A stretch of DNA of 64,000 bases from Anaerosalibacter sp. Marseille-P3206 (GTDB lineage Bacteria; Bacillota; Clostridia; Tissierellales; Sporanaerobacteraceae). Below, piece after piece: positions 37,949 through 45,966 of this stretch (its first letter is position 1; each line of letters begins with the position of its first letter). A program made the position numbers and the translations under genes. The stretch covers positions 124,001 through 188,000 of the forward strand of contig NZ_FUHM01000002.1 of NCBI RefSeq assembly GCF_900155565.1. The letters run 5' to 3'. The notes under the pieces are model-generated. The model was not told the DNA's origin and did not search any database. It saw only the letters and a program-made list of their open reading frames with translations.

Positions 37949-39175
37949 ATGAAGGCTGAGATTATTTCTGTAGGAACTGAGTTGTTGTTAGGAAATACTA
38001 TAAACACTGATGCACAATTTTTATCTCAAAGATGTGCAGATTTAGGAATAGATGTCTATTATCATACTGTTGTAGGTGATAATATAGAACGAATAAAAGA
38101 AGTTACTGAAATTGCAATTAATAGATCAAATTTAATTATTTTTACTGGTGGCCTTGGACCTACAAGTGATGATATTACTAAAGAAGTAGTTTCGGAACTT
38201 CTAAATATTCAATTGGAATTGAATCAATTCTATTTAAAGGAAATAGAAAAATACTTTAAAAACATTAACAAGCAGATGACAGAAAATAATATCAAACAAG
38301 CTTATCTACCGAAAGGAAGCATTGTTTTAAAAAATGATGTTGGTACAGCACCAGGTGCTTTTTTATCTAGCAATGGAGTGAAGGTCATATTTTTACCTGG
38401 CCCACCTATAGAGTTAAAAACAATGTTTAATAGATATGTTGTTCCACTATTAGATAATGAATATATTATAAAATCAAAAGTAATAAAAACTATTGGAATA
38501 GGTGAATCACAGATAGATGATATGTTAGATAGCTTAATTAAAATACAAACTAATCCTACTATTGCAACCTATGCAAAAGAAGGGCAAGTAGATATTAGAA
38601 TTACTGCAAAAGGGAAAGATGAAGATAATATTGATTTGTTAATAGATGAATTAACTAATAAGGTAAGTAAAATAATAGGAGATTATATATATAGTTATAA
38701 TAATGAATCAGTTGAAGAGGTTTTTTATAGTTTATTGAAGAAGAAAAGCATGAAAGTAGCATTTTGTGAATCGTGCACAGGGGGATTAATTACAAGTCGA
38801 TTTACAAGAATTCCAGGTGTTTCAGAGGTATTTGATAGAGGATTAGTTACTTATAGCAATGAAGCTAAAATTAATGAATTAGGAGTTAAAGAAGAAACTT
38901 TAAAAACATACGGGGCAGTCAGTCAGCAAACAGCAATTGAAATGGTAGAAGGATTGTTTAAAAAATCAAATGTAGATATTGCTATATCGACTACTGGAAT
39001 AGCTGGTCCTTCTAGCGATGACAAGAATAAACCAATAGGGCTGGTTTATATTGGCGTAGCTGATAAAGATAAGTCATTTGCAATAGAATGTCATTTTTCA
39101 GGGAACAGAGAATCCATTCAAAAAAAAGCTACCAATTATGCATTTAATGAAGGACGCAAATTTTTATTAAGATAA
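37949..39175 (+). CDS. cinA: CinA, competence/damage-inducible protein with NMN deamidase domain
   Basis: The N-terminal half is a MoaB/MoeA-like COG1058 domain (EIISVGTELLLGNTINTDAQ, FTGGLGPTSDDITKE), linked in other bacteria to ADP-ribose hydrolysis. The C-terminal half is a PncC-type nicotinamide mononucleotide deamidase (ESCTGGLITSRFTRIPGVSEVF, ISTTGIAGPSSDDKNKPIGLVYIGV). The length is 408 residues, the full two-domain form. AGGAGATGA precedes the ATG. The position just before recA is conserved in Firmicutes, where both can be induced together. Confidence 0.95.
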   Translation: MKAEIISVGTELLLGNTINTDAQFLSQRCADLGIDVYYHTVVGDNIERIKEVTEIAINRSNLIIFTGGLGPTSDDITKEVVSELLNIQLELNQFYLKEIEKYFKNINKQMTENNIKQAYLPKGSIVLKNDVGTAPGAFLSSNGVKVIFLPGPPIELKTMFNRYVVPLLDNEYIIKSKVIKTIGIGESQIDDMLDSLIKIQTNPTIATYAKEGQVDIRITAKGKDEDNIDLLIDELTNKVSKIIGDYIYSYNNESVEEVFYSLLKKKSMKVAFCESCTGGLITSRFTRIPGVSEVFDRGLVTYSNEAKINELGVKEETLKTYGAVSQQTAIEMVEGLFKKSNVDIAISTTGIAGPSSDDKNKPIGLVYIGVADKDKSFAIECHFSGNRESIQKKATNYAFNEGRKFLLR

Positions 39176-39178
39176 TCA

Positions 39179-39207
39179 TTGACTATATGTTTTAAATAGT
39201 GTAAAAT
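39179..39207 (+). promoter_or_regulatory. Sigma-A promoter of recA
   Basis: TTGACT (39179-39184) and TAAAAT (39202-39207) are separated by 17 bases. Transcription would start near 39214, right at the SOS box. Confidence 0.8.
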
Positions 39208-39216
39208 GATTACAAG

Positions 39217-39230
39217 AGAACTAACGTTCG
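39217..39230 (+). promoter_or_regulatory. SOS (LexA) box of recA
   Basis: AGAACTAACGTTCG matches 12 of 14 positions of the Bacillus-type operator CGAACRNRYGTTYG, with the GAAC-N4-GTTC core intact. It overlaps the predicted transcription start, where bound LexA would block initiation. Confidence 0.85.
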
Positions 39231-39269
39231 AAAATGAAAGGTGGTGTATCCAGTTTAACTGGGGAAAAT

Positions 39270-40313
39270 ATGGCTGATTTAAATGATAAGAAAAAAGCTT
39301 TAGATGTTGCTATTAATCAAATAGAGAAACAATTTGGCAAAGGTTCTATTATGAGATTAGGCGAGAATGCAAAAATGAATATTGATGTTATTCCTACAGG
39401 CTCGTTAGATTTAGATTTAGCTTTGGGAATAGGAGGCCTTCCAAGAGGTAGAGTAATAGAAATATTTGGGCCAGAATCTTCTGGTAAAACAACTGTTGCA
39501 TTACATGCTGTAGCTGAAGCACAAAAATCTGGTGGAATTGCAGCTTTTATTGATGCGGAGCATGCATTGGACCCTTCCTATGCTCAAAAATTAGGTGTAA
39601 ATATTGATGATCTTATTGTTTCTCAACCTGATACAGGAGAACAAGGTTTAGAAATTGCTGAAGCTTTGGTTAGAAGTGGTGCTGTTGATATTGTTGTTGT
39701 CGACTCAGTAGCTGCCTTGGTTCCAAAAGCAGAAATAGAAGGAGATATGGGAGATAGTCATGTAGGGTTACAAGCTAGACTTATGTCACAAGCATTGAGA
39801 AAATTGACGGGTTCTATAAGTAAGTCTCAAACTATAATAATATTTATAAATCAATTGAGGGAAAAAGTTGGAGTTATGTTTGGAAATCCTGAAACTACAA
39901 CAGGAGGTAGAGCCTTAAAATTTTATTCTTCTGTAAGATTAGATGTAAGAAGAATTGATTCTATTAAACAAGGTGATAATGTCATTGGTAATCGTACAAG
40001 GGTTAGAGTTGTTAAAAACAAAGTAGCTCCACCTTTTAAACAAGCTGAATTTGATATTATGTATGGTGAAGGAATATCTAAAGAAGGAAATATACTAGAT
40101 GTAGGTGCAAATTCAGATATTGTTACAAAATCAGGTGCTTGGTATAGCTACGGCGAATATAAATTGGGACAAGGTAGAGAAAATGCAAAAGACTTTTTAA
40201 AGGAAAATCCTGAAGTTACAAAAGAAATTGAAACTAAGATTAGAGAAAAGTATGGACTCATTGAACAAAAATTAGATGAAACTATTGAAAGTGAAGATAA
40301 ATCCAAAGAGTAA
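39270..40313 (+). CDS. recA: RecA recombinase
   Basis: RecA forms filaments on single-stranded DNA, drives strand exchange and triggers LexA self-cleavage. The P-loop GPESSGKTT is near residue 67, with the usual [28 protein letters not shown] and [22 protein letters not shown] motifs. The open frame begins at ATG 39234, but that would add 12 atypical residues; GGGGA at 39261-39265 fits ATG 39270 and gives the standard 347-residue protein. It is under SOS control through the operator at 39217. Confidence 0.98.
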   Translation: MADLNDKKKALDVAINQIEKQFGKGSIMRLGENAKMNIDVIPTGSLDLDLALGIGGLPRGRVIEIFGPESSGKTTVALHAVAEAQKSGGIAAFIDAEHALDPSYAQKLGVNIDDLIVSQPDTGEQGLEIAEALVRSGAVDIVVVDSVAALVPKAEIEGDMGDSHVGLQARLMSQALRKLTGSISKSQTIIIFINQLREKVGVMFGNPETTTGGRALKFYSSVRLDVRRIDSIKQGDNVIGNRTRVRVVKNKVAPPFKQAEFDIMYGEGISKEGNILDVGANSDIVTKSGAWYSYGEYKLGQGRENAKDFLKENPEVTKEIETKIREKYGLIEQKLDETIESEDKSKE

Positions 40314-40341
40314 AACCTCCTTATTTAATTAAGGAGGTTTT
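40312..40341 (+). terminator. Terminator after recA
   Basis: AAAACCTCCTT (40312-40322) pairs with AAGGAGGTTTT (40331-40341), beginning within the recA stop codon region. The downstream nuclease gene starts only 22 bases later with no visible promoter, so read-through is probably used. Confidence 0.75.
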
Positions 40342-40362
40342 ACAATCAAGGAGTGTTGCTAA

Positions 40363-41346
40363 TTGAAAATTTTATTTTTTACAGATACTCATATAAGGGG
40401 TACTACTCCTAAAAATAGAAAAGATAATTTAATGGATACATTAGAAAACAAGTTAAAAGAAATTGTAAGGCTATCAAAAGAATATAGTGTTGATTATATT
40501 TTTCATGGTGGAGATTTGTTTGATCGTCCTGATATATCTATATCTATAGTAAGTAGATTCATATCAATTCTCAATAGTTTTGAAGCTCCATTTTATATAA
40601 TATGTGGAAATCATGATATATATGGTCACAATCCAGATACCGTTAATAGGACTATGCTGGGCTTGTTTGATGAAATAGGTCTTATCCATTTGATAAAAGA
40701 AAGTGAAGTAATATTTTTAGAAAAAGATAATATAATAGTTCAATTGACAGGACAACCCTATACTTATAATCTAGATGATAAAATGTATAGGGATAAATAT
40801 ATTGTTAATTATGTTGATGGAAAAGCTAAATATTCTATTCATATGGTTCATGGTATGTTGCTAGACAAACCTTTCATAAAAGGTATTCCTTATACCTTAG
40901 TAGATGAGATAAAAGAAACAAAAGCAGATATTACCCTTTCTGGTCACTATCATTCAGGTTTTGGTATATTAAAAGATAATCATAAATATTTTGTTAATCC
41001 AGGTAGTACAATCCGTATAACAAATAGTTTAAGAGAAATCGAAAGAATTCCACAAGTAGTACTTATTGAGTTAAATGATAGTATAAATATTGAGCTTATT
41101 CCACTTAGTACAGCACTACCAGGAGAAGAAGTTCTTGATAGGAAGGAAATAGAAACCTTTATATTCAAGAGTGAAAGATTAGCTCAGTTTAAACAAACAG
41201 TTGACAATACAACAAATTTTGATAAGTTAGATGTAAATGAAATATTATTAGAAGTTTCTAAGGCTGAAGGGGTTTCAGAAGAAGTTAAAGTTGAAGCATT
41301 GAGAAGAATTGCACTTTCTCAAATGAAGAGAGCAGGAGATGATTGA
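40363..41346 (+). CDS. SbcD/Mre11-like metallophosphoesterase nuclease
   Basis: This is a two-metal phosphoesterase of the SbcD/Mre11/T4 gp47 type, the nuclease partner of SbcC/Rad50 ATPases in processing DNA ends. The metal motifs are complete: FTDTHI (residues 6-11), GGDLFDR, GNHDIYG, MVHGM and GHYHSGFG. At 327 residues it is shorter than E. coli SbcD. The start is TTG 40363 with AAGGAG at 40348-40353. It overlaps or abuts the ATPase gene, so the two products are probably made together. The position right behind the recA terminator suggests a role in recombination repair, possibly with some SOS induction by read-through. Confidence 0.85.
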   Translation: MKILFFTDTHIRGTTPKNRKDNLMDTLENKLKEIVRLSKEYSVDYIFHGGDLFDRPDISISIVSRFISILNSFEAPFYIICGNHDIYGHNPDTVNRTMLGLFDEIGLIHLIKESEVIFLEKDNIIVQLTGQPYTYNLDDKMYRDKYIVNYVDGKAKYSIHMVHGMLLDKPFIKGIPYTLVDEIKETKADITLSGHYHSGFGILKDNHKYFVNPGSTIRITNSLREIERIPQVVLIELNDSINIELIPLSTALPGEEVLDRKEIETFIFKSERLAQFKQTVDNTTNFDKLDVNEILLEVSKAEGVSEEVKVEALRRIALSQMKRAGDD

Positions 41347-41351
41347 TCCAA

Positions 41352-42794
41352 ATGAAGTATATAAAAAAAGTAATTCTTGAAAACTTTCAATCTCATAAGA
41401 GTTCTGAATTAGAATTTGATAACAGTTTAAATGTTATAGTGGGTCCTTCTGATCAAGGAAAAAGCGCTATAATACGTGGTATTAAGTGGGCTCTTTTTAA
41501 TGAACCTTCAGGAGATTATTTTATAAGAGAAGGCGAAAAGGATTGTAGTGTTACTGTTGTTTTTAATGACAATACTGCTATTAAAAGATATAGAAGTAAA
41601 TCAAAAAACTTATATTATTTATATGATGCTGAAGGAAAAGAAACAATATTTGAAGGTTTTGGTACCAATGTACCTATTGAAATATTAGATAAAATAAACA
41701 TAAAAAAAATCTATCTAGATGGGAAACAATCTAGTTCTATTAATATAAGTGATCAACTTGAAGGACCTTTTTTATTGTCTGATAAAACTGCAACAAGAGC
41801 AAATGCTATTGGTAGGTTAGTAGGAGTACATTTTGTAGATGATGCAGTTTCTGATACTTTAAAAGATATGCGAAGTTTAAATATGTTAAAAAGAAATACA
41901 GAAGAACAATTAAATATACAGATAGATGAATTGAATAAATACAGTTATTTAAAGGAATTAGAACAAACTATTGAGCATTTAGATAATATTAAGAATAAAA
42001 TTAAAAAATTAGAATGTAAAGTTGAGAAATTAAAAACTCTTTCTAATAAACTTAATCTAATAAATAAAAGTATTGAGGAAGCAAATAAAATAATTACTGA
42101 ATTTGGTAAAATTGAGTATATCAGCGATATTATTGAAGAATTGAATTTTAAAATAAAAATATATATATTTATTGATAATAGATCAAAGACATTATTTAAT
42201 GTTGATAAAAATATTAAATATAATGAAAATGTAATTAGAAAAATCAAGGATTTAGATAGAGTTAATAAATGCATAAATCTACTTGAACAAAAAGTAGATA
42301 AAAGTATAAAATTAAAAAAAATACAGTCTAATAAAAAATATATTGATGAAAATTTACAATATAACAAACAAGTTTTAAATAAAATGAAATTTCTACAATT
42401 AGTGGATAAAGATATAGGAAGTATTGATAATAAATGCAAAAGATTAATTTCTTTAAATTCATTAAGAAAAAGCAAAATTGAAGTAGATAATAGAATTATT
42501 TATGGAAGTAACTACTTAGATAGATTTTCTAAAATAGATAATATTGATTCTAAGGTAATATTATTAGATGAAAGTAATATTATCTTAAATAAGTTAATTA
42601 TATTAAGATATAAGAAGGATGAATTATTAAGTGAAATGAAAAAGGCAACAAAAACACTTTTGAAAAGCGAGGAAGAGACAGAACTTTTACTTTTAGAGTA
42701 TAAAAAACTTTTATCACAATTTGAAGTTTGTCCATTATGTTTAAGCAAAATAGATCAAAGTACTATTCAAAAAATTGTAGATACTTATAAGTAG
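41352..42794 (+). CDS. SbcC/Rad50-like ATPase, N-terminal half ending at a zinc hook
   Basis: The protein opens like SbcC/Rad50: KKVILENFQSHKSSELEF, then Walker A GPSDQGKS at residues 31-38. From about residue 165 onward it is a long coiled coil. It ends 17 residues after a CPLC motif (460-463), the CxxC zinc hook that in ordinary Rad50 lies in the middle of the chain. No Walker B or signature motif is present; these are in the protein at 43064. So the usual single chain is broken just past the hook. TTG 41343 is an alternative start; ribosome-site spacing is poor for both. Confidence in family is good; the exact partner arrangement is inferred. Confidence 0.8.
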   Translation: MKYIKKVILENFQSHKSSELEFDNSLNVIVGPSDQGKSAIIRGIKWALFNEPSGDYFIREGEKDCSVTVVFNDNTAIKRYRSKSKNLYYLYDAEGKETIFEGFGTNVPIEILDKINIKKIYLDGKQSSSINISDQLEGPFLLSDKTATRANAIGRLVGVHFVDDAVSDTLKDMRSLNMLKRNTEEQLNIQIDELNKYSYLKELEQTIEHLDNIKNKIKKLECKVEKLKTLSNKLNLINKSIEEANKIITEFGKIEYISDIIEELNFKIKIYIFIDNRSKTLFNVDKNIKYNENVIRKIKDLDRVNKCINLLEQKVDKSIKLKKIQSNKKYIDENLQYNKQVLNKMKFLQLVDKDIGSIDNKCKRLISLNSLRKSKIEVDNRIIYGSNYLDRFSKIDNIDSKVILLDESNIILNKLIILRYKKDELLSEMKKATKTLLKSEEETELLLLEYKKLLSQFEVCPLCLSKIDQSTIQKIVDTYK

Positions 42795-42805
42795 GAGGGT
42801 TTAAC

Positions 42806-43057
42806 ATGAATGATTATGAAAAAGAATTGAATATGTTAAAAGATAATCTCGAGAAGGCAAAATCTCTCAAATATAAAGCTGAAGCTCGATTAGAGCAACT
42901 GAATAAACAACAGGAAGAAATCATTAAAGAATTACAAGATTTGGGTGTAAATCCTGATGATTTGGACAAGGAAATTGAAAAACTAACTACTGAGATTGAA
43001 GAACTATTTAAAGAATCAAATGAGTTATTACCTAAAGATATTTTAGAAAAGAAGTGA
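42806..43057 (+). CDS. Short coiled-coil protein inside the split SbcC cluster
   Basis: I do not recognise a named family. The 83-residue product is a charged helical hairpin: helix 1-47 rich in Lys/Glu heptads, a turn GVNPDDLD, then helix 56-72. This resembles a segment of SMC/Rad50 coiled coil or a prefoldin-like hairpin. A strong AGGAGGG site at 42793-42799 overlaps the previous stop, so it is translated on its own and is not a sequencing break. It lies between the two ATPase halves, which suggests it packs with them; this is inference. Confidence 0.65.
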   Translation: MNDYEKELNMLKDNLEKAKSLKYKAEARLEQLNKQQEEIIKELQDLGVNPDDLDKEIEKLTTEIEELFKESNELLPKDILEKK

Positions 43058-43063
43058 TTAATT

Positions 43064-43720
43064 ATGATTGATAGTTATATTGAATTAGATAATCAAATTA
43101 ATAAATTAAAGGATTATTTATCAAGAGAAAGCGGAAAGAGAGATAAAATATTAGAATTAATAGAAGCTAATAAAAAAAAGATATCCAAAATAAATTCAGA
43201 TATTGAATTGTTAGAAAAGGTAAACATATTACTTCAAAGAACTTCAGAATATGGAAGAGAGCAAGCTAAAAAGCAAATAGAGATAATAGTTACTAATTGT
43301 CTTCAGTATGTATTTGACTCCAATGTAGAGTTTAAAATAGAAATTGAAGAGTTATATGGGAAACCTAATGCTGAATTTTATGTGATTACTAAGGTAGAAG
43401 ACGAAGTGATAAAAACTAAACCTGAGTTATCAAGGGGTGGAGGAGTAGTCGATATTATTTCATTAGCTCTTAGAACTTCATTTCTGCAAATTCACAAACC
43501 ATTAATTGAAGGGCCACTTATATTAGATGAACCAGCAAAACATGTAAGTGAAGAATATATATTTAATGTAGCAGATTTTTTAAAAAGGATATCAGAAATG
43601 TTTGATAGACAAGTAATAATGGTTACACATAACAATCATTTGTCTTCTATAAGCACTAATGCATACAGAGTACATTTAGAGGGAACACAAAGCGTTGTGG
43701 AGAGAGTTACTCCAAATTAA
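43064..43720 (+). CDS. SbcC/Rad50-like ATPase, C-terminal half
   Basis: The first 70 residues are coiled coil; the rest is the C-terminal ATPase lobe missing from the protein at 41352. The ABC signature is LSRGGG (122-127), Walker B is LILDEP (152-157), followed by a D-loop-like AKHVSEE and the switch His in MVTHN (His189). Together with the N-terminal half it would rebuild one composite ATP site per dimer. The start ATG 43064 is 6 bases after the previous stop with a weak GAAGTGA site, consistent with translational coupling. At 218 residues it is a stand-alone half, not a remnant: all motifs are intact. Confidence 0.8.
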   Translation: MIDSYIELDNQINKLKDYLSRESGKRDKILELIEANKKKISKINSDIELLEKVNILLQRTSEYGREQAKKQIEIIVTNCLQYVFDSNVEFKIEIEELYGKPNAEFYVITKVEDEVIKTKPELSRGGGVVDIISLALRTSFLQIHKPLIEGPLILDEPAKHVSEEYIFNVADFLKRISEMFDRQVIMVTHNNHLSSISTNAYRVHLEGTQSVVERVTPN

Positions 43721-43724
43721 TGAC

Positions 43725-43753
43725 TTGACATATTTAGTTAAAAGTAATAGAAT
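43725..43753 (+). promoter_or_regulatory. Strong sigma-A promoter upstream of rny
   Basis: A perfect TTGACA (43725-43730) and TAGAAT (43748-43753) are 17 bases apart, directly after the split-ATPase cluster. Its transcript meets two hairpins before reaching rny. Confidence 0.8.
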
Positions 43754-43776
43754 TAAATCGTATGTAGTGTATATAA

Positions 43777-43826
43777 AGAGTATAGTGTAGACTCTATAAG
43801 CCGAGACTACTCGGTTTATATTTTTA
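43777..43826 (+). terminator. Two hairpins in the rny leader, terminator or attenuator
   Basis: AGAGT (43777-43781) can pair with ACTCT (43791-43795). TATAAGCCGAG (43795-43805) pairs with CTCGGTTTATA (43810-43820), with one G-T pair, followed by TTTTT. The second is a good terminator lying about 35 bases after the expected transcription start, so the promoter would make a short RNA of about 65 bases plus read-through into rny. Confidence 0.65.
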
Positions 43827-43872
43827 CCATTATCCAGAATATGTAATATGAAACTTGAAAAGTAAATAGAAA

Positions 43873-45417
43873 GTGAGGTGCTTTGTTATCGAAGTTGTAA
43901 TTGGAGTTATAAGTGCTGCTATTGGAATCATCATTGGATTTTATATAAGAAAAACAATTGGTGAAGGAAAAATTAATAATGCTGAGAAAGTAGCAGAAAA
44001 AATCATTGAAGATGCAAAAAGAAATTCAGAAACATTAAAGAAAGAAGTGCTTCTTGAAGCAAAAGAAGAAGTTCATAAGATGAGAACAGATATTGAAAGA
44101 GAAAGTCGTGAAAGAAGAAATGAACTACAAAAACTAGAAAGAAGATTAGTTCATAAGGAAGAAACTATAGATAGAAAAAGTGAGTCTATAGAAAAAAAAG
44201 AAGATTTAGTTGTCAAGAAAGCAAATGAATTAGATGAAAAAGAAGTTTTGCTTAATGAGTTGTATGAAAGACAGGTAGACGAGCTAGAAAGACTATCTGG
44301 ATTGACTTCAGATGAAGCTAAGGAGTTATTATTAAATGATGTTAGGAAAGAAATAATCCATGAATCAGCTATTATGGTTAAGGAAATGGAAAACAAAGCA
44401 AAGGAAGAAGCAGAAAAGAAAGCACGTGAAATTATATCCATAGCAATTCAAAAATGTGCTGCTGATCATGTAACTGAGAGTACAGTTACGGTAGTGCCAT
44501 TACCAAATGACGAGATGAAAGGTAGAATAATAGGAAGAGAAGGCAGGAATATAAGAACATTAGAAACTTTAACAGGTATTGACTTGATTATAGACGATAC
44601 GCCAGAAGCTGTAGTATTATCTGGTTTTGATCCTATTAGAAGAGAAGTTGCAAGAATAGCCTTAGAAAAACTGATTGTTGATGGAAGAATACATCCAGCA
44701 AGAATTGAAGAAATGGTAGAAAAAGCAAAGAAGGATGTTGAAAATATCATAAGAGAAGAAGGAGAGCAAGCAGCATTTGAAACTGGTGTTCATGGTTTAC
44801 ACCCTGAAATTATAAAACTTTTAGGAAGATTAAAATATAGAACTAGTTATGGACAAAATGTTTTAAGACATTCTATTGAAGTTTCTCACTTAGCAGGTGT
44901 AATAGCAGCAGAATTAGGAGCAGATATAAAGATTGCTAAAAGGGCCGGTCTTCTTCATGATATTGGAAAGTCTGTAGATCATGAAATTGAAGGTCCACAT
45001 GTAACGATTGGTGTAGATTTAGCAAAAAGATATAAAGAATCAAAAGAAGTATTACATGCTATTGAAGCTCATCATGGAGATGTAGAACCAGTTACTGTAG
45101 AAGCTGTATTAGTTCAAGCTGCTGATGCCATATCAGCTGCTAGGCCGGGTGCAAGAAGAGAAACATTAGAAGCTTATATTAAGAGATTAGAAAAGCTAGA
45201 AGAGATAGCGAACTCATTTGATGGAATAGAAAAGTCATATGCAATCCAAGCAGGTCGTGAGATTAGAATAATGGTTAAACCAGAAGTAATTAACGATGAT
45301 GAAATTGTTCATACAGCAAGAGATATCGTTAAAAGAATTGAAGCTGAACTTGATTATCCAGGGCAAATTAAAGTAAATGTTATAAGAGAAACTAGAGCAA
45401 TTGAATATGCTAAATAG
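43873..45417 (+). CDS. rny: Ribonuclease Y
   Basis: RNase Y is the membrane-bound endonuclease that starts mRNA decay in many Firmicutes. An N-terminal membrane helix ([15 protein letters not shown]) is followed by a long coiled coil (about 30-190), a KH domain ([22 protein letters not shown] near 220) and an HD domain with [13 protein letters not shown] and the AHHGD motif. The length is 514 residues from GTG 43873. That codon has only a weak AGAAAG-like site, while the best ribosome site, GAGGTG at 43875-43880, would point to ATC 43888; the true N-terminus is therefore uncertain by five residues. Confidence 0.95.
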   Translation: MRCFVIEVVIGVISAAIGIIIGFYIRKTIGEGKINNAEKVAEKIIEDAKRNSETLKKEVLLEAKEEVHKMRTDIERESRERRNELQKLERRLVHKEETIDRKSESIEKKEDLVVKKANELDEKEVLLNELYERQVDELERLSGLTSDEAKELLLNDVRKEIIHESAIMVKEMENKAKEEAEKKAREIISIAIQKCAADHVTESTVTVVPLPNDEMKGRIIGREGRNIRTLETLTGIDLIIDDTPEAVVLSGFDPIRREVARIALEKLIVDGRIHPARIEEMVEKAKKDVENIIREEGEQAAFETGVHGLHPEIIKLLGRLKYRTSYGQNVLRHSIEVSHLAGVIAAELGADIKIAKRAGLLHDIGKSVDHEIEGPHVTIGVDLAKRYKESKEVLHAIEAHHGDVEPVTVEAVLVQAADAISAARPGARRETLEAYIKRLEKLEEIANSFDGIEKSYAIQAGREIRIMVKPEVINDDEIVHTARDIVKRIEAELDYPGQIKVNVIRETRAIEYAK

Positions 45418-45459
45418 TATTAATTATTTTATTTTTTAAGTAAATATTTTATAAATAAA

Positions 45460-45488
45460 AGAGGATTTCTCTATTATTTGTAGAATAT
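45460..45488 (+). promoter_or_regulatory. Sigma-H promoter of first spoVS copy
   Basis: AGAGGATTT (45460-45468) and GTAGAATAT (45480-45488), 11 bases apart, match the B. subtilis sigma-H consensus RNAGGAWWW / RNNGAATWW fully. spoVS of B. subtilis is known to be a sigma-H gene. Confidence 0.8.
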
Positions 45489-45538
45489 AAAAGATAAACT
45501 AAATAATAGAAATAAAATAAGTAGAGGGGGCTATTTTA

Positions 45539-45799
45539 ATGGATGTATTAAAAGTATCAGCAAAATCAAGTCCAAATTCTGTTGCAGGGGCACTAGCTGG
45601 AGTATTAAGAGAAAAAGGTGCTGCTGAAATTCAAGCTATAGGAGCTGGAGCTCTTAATCAAGCAGTTAAGGCAGTTGCTATTGCAAGAGGGTTTGTTGCA
45701 CCAAGTGGAATTGATCTTATTTGTATACCTGCTTTCACCGATATTGAGATTGATGGTGAAGAAAGAACAGCTATTAAACTTATTGTAGAACCTAGATAG
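45539..45799 (+). CDS. spoVS: SpoVS, stage V sporulation protein S (copy 1)
   Basis: SpoVS is a small Alba-like protein needed in B. subtilis for dehydration of the spore core and coat assembly and affecting septation. The 86-residue sequence is the highly conserved family form (SPNSVAGALAGVLREKGAAEIQAIGAGALNQ in the first half; IPAFTDIEIDGEERTA near the end). It has its own sigma-H promoter, a GAGGGGG ribosome site and its own terminator. A second, nearly identical gene follows at 45967; the proteins differ at only four positions. Confidence 0.96.
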   Translation: MDVLKVSAKSSPNSVAGALAGVLREKGAAEIQAIGAGALNQAVKAVAIARGFVAPSGIDLICIPAFTDIEIDGEERTAIKLIVEPR

Positions 45800-45804
45800 T
45801 AATT

Positions 45805-45832
45805 AAAAACCTGCCATATAGGCAGGTTTTTT
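45805..45832 (+). terminator. Terminator after first spoVS
   Basis: AAAAACCTGCC (45805-45815) pairs with GGCAGGTTTTT (45821-45831) around ATATA and ends in a T-run. Confidence 0.88.
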
Positions 45833-45880
45833 CATAAAAAGGAGTTGTTTTGTAAAAATATTAAACTTTTTAATAAAAAA

Positions 45881-45909
45881 AGAGGACTTTATTAAAATTT
45901 GTAGAATAT
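45881..45909 (+). promoter_or_regulatory. Sigma-H promoter of second spoVS copy
   Basis: AGAGGACTT (45881-45889) and GTAGAATAT (45901-45909) are 11 bases apart. The second box is identical to that of the first copy; the first has one C at a W position. Confidence 0.75.
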
Positions 45910-45966
45910 ATATTATATAGTAATTTATTTGAAATTTTTAAAAATACTAAATAGGGAGGCATCTTT

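Noticed and set aside
39234-39269. The longer RecA start at ATG 39234
   Set aside because: It would add 12 residues foreign to RecA and leaves the well-spaced ribosome site before ATG 39270 unused.
41343-43720. The split ATPase as a sequencing or frameshift error
   Set aside because: The breaks have in-frame stops, start codons and ribosome sites (strong before 42806), and the intervening 83-residue protein has its own coherent composition. Two independent errors would be needed.
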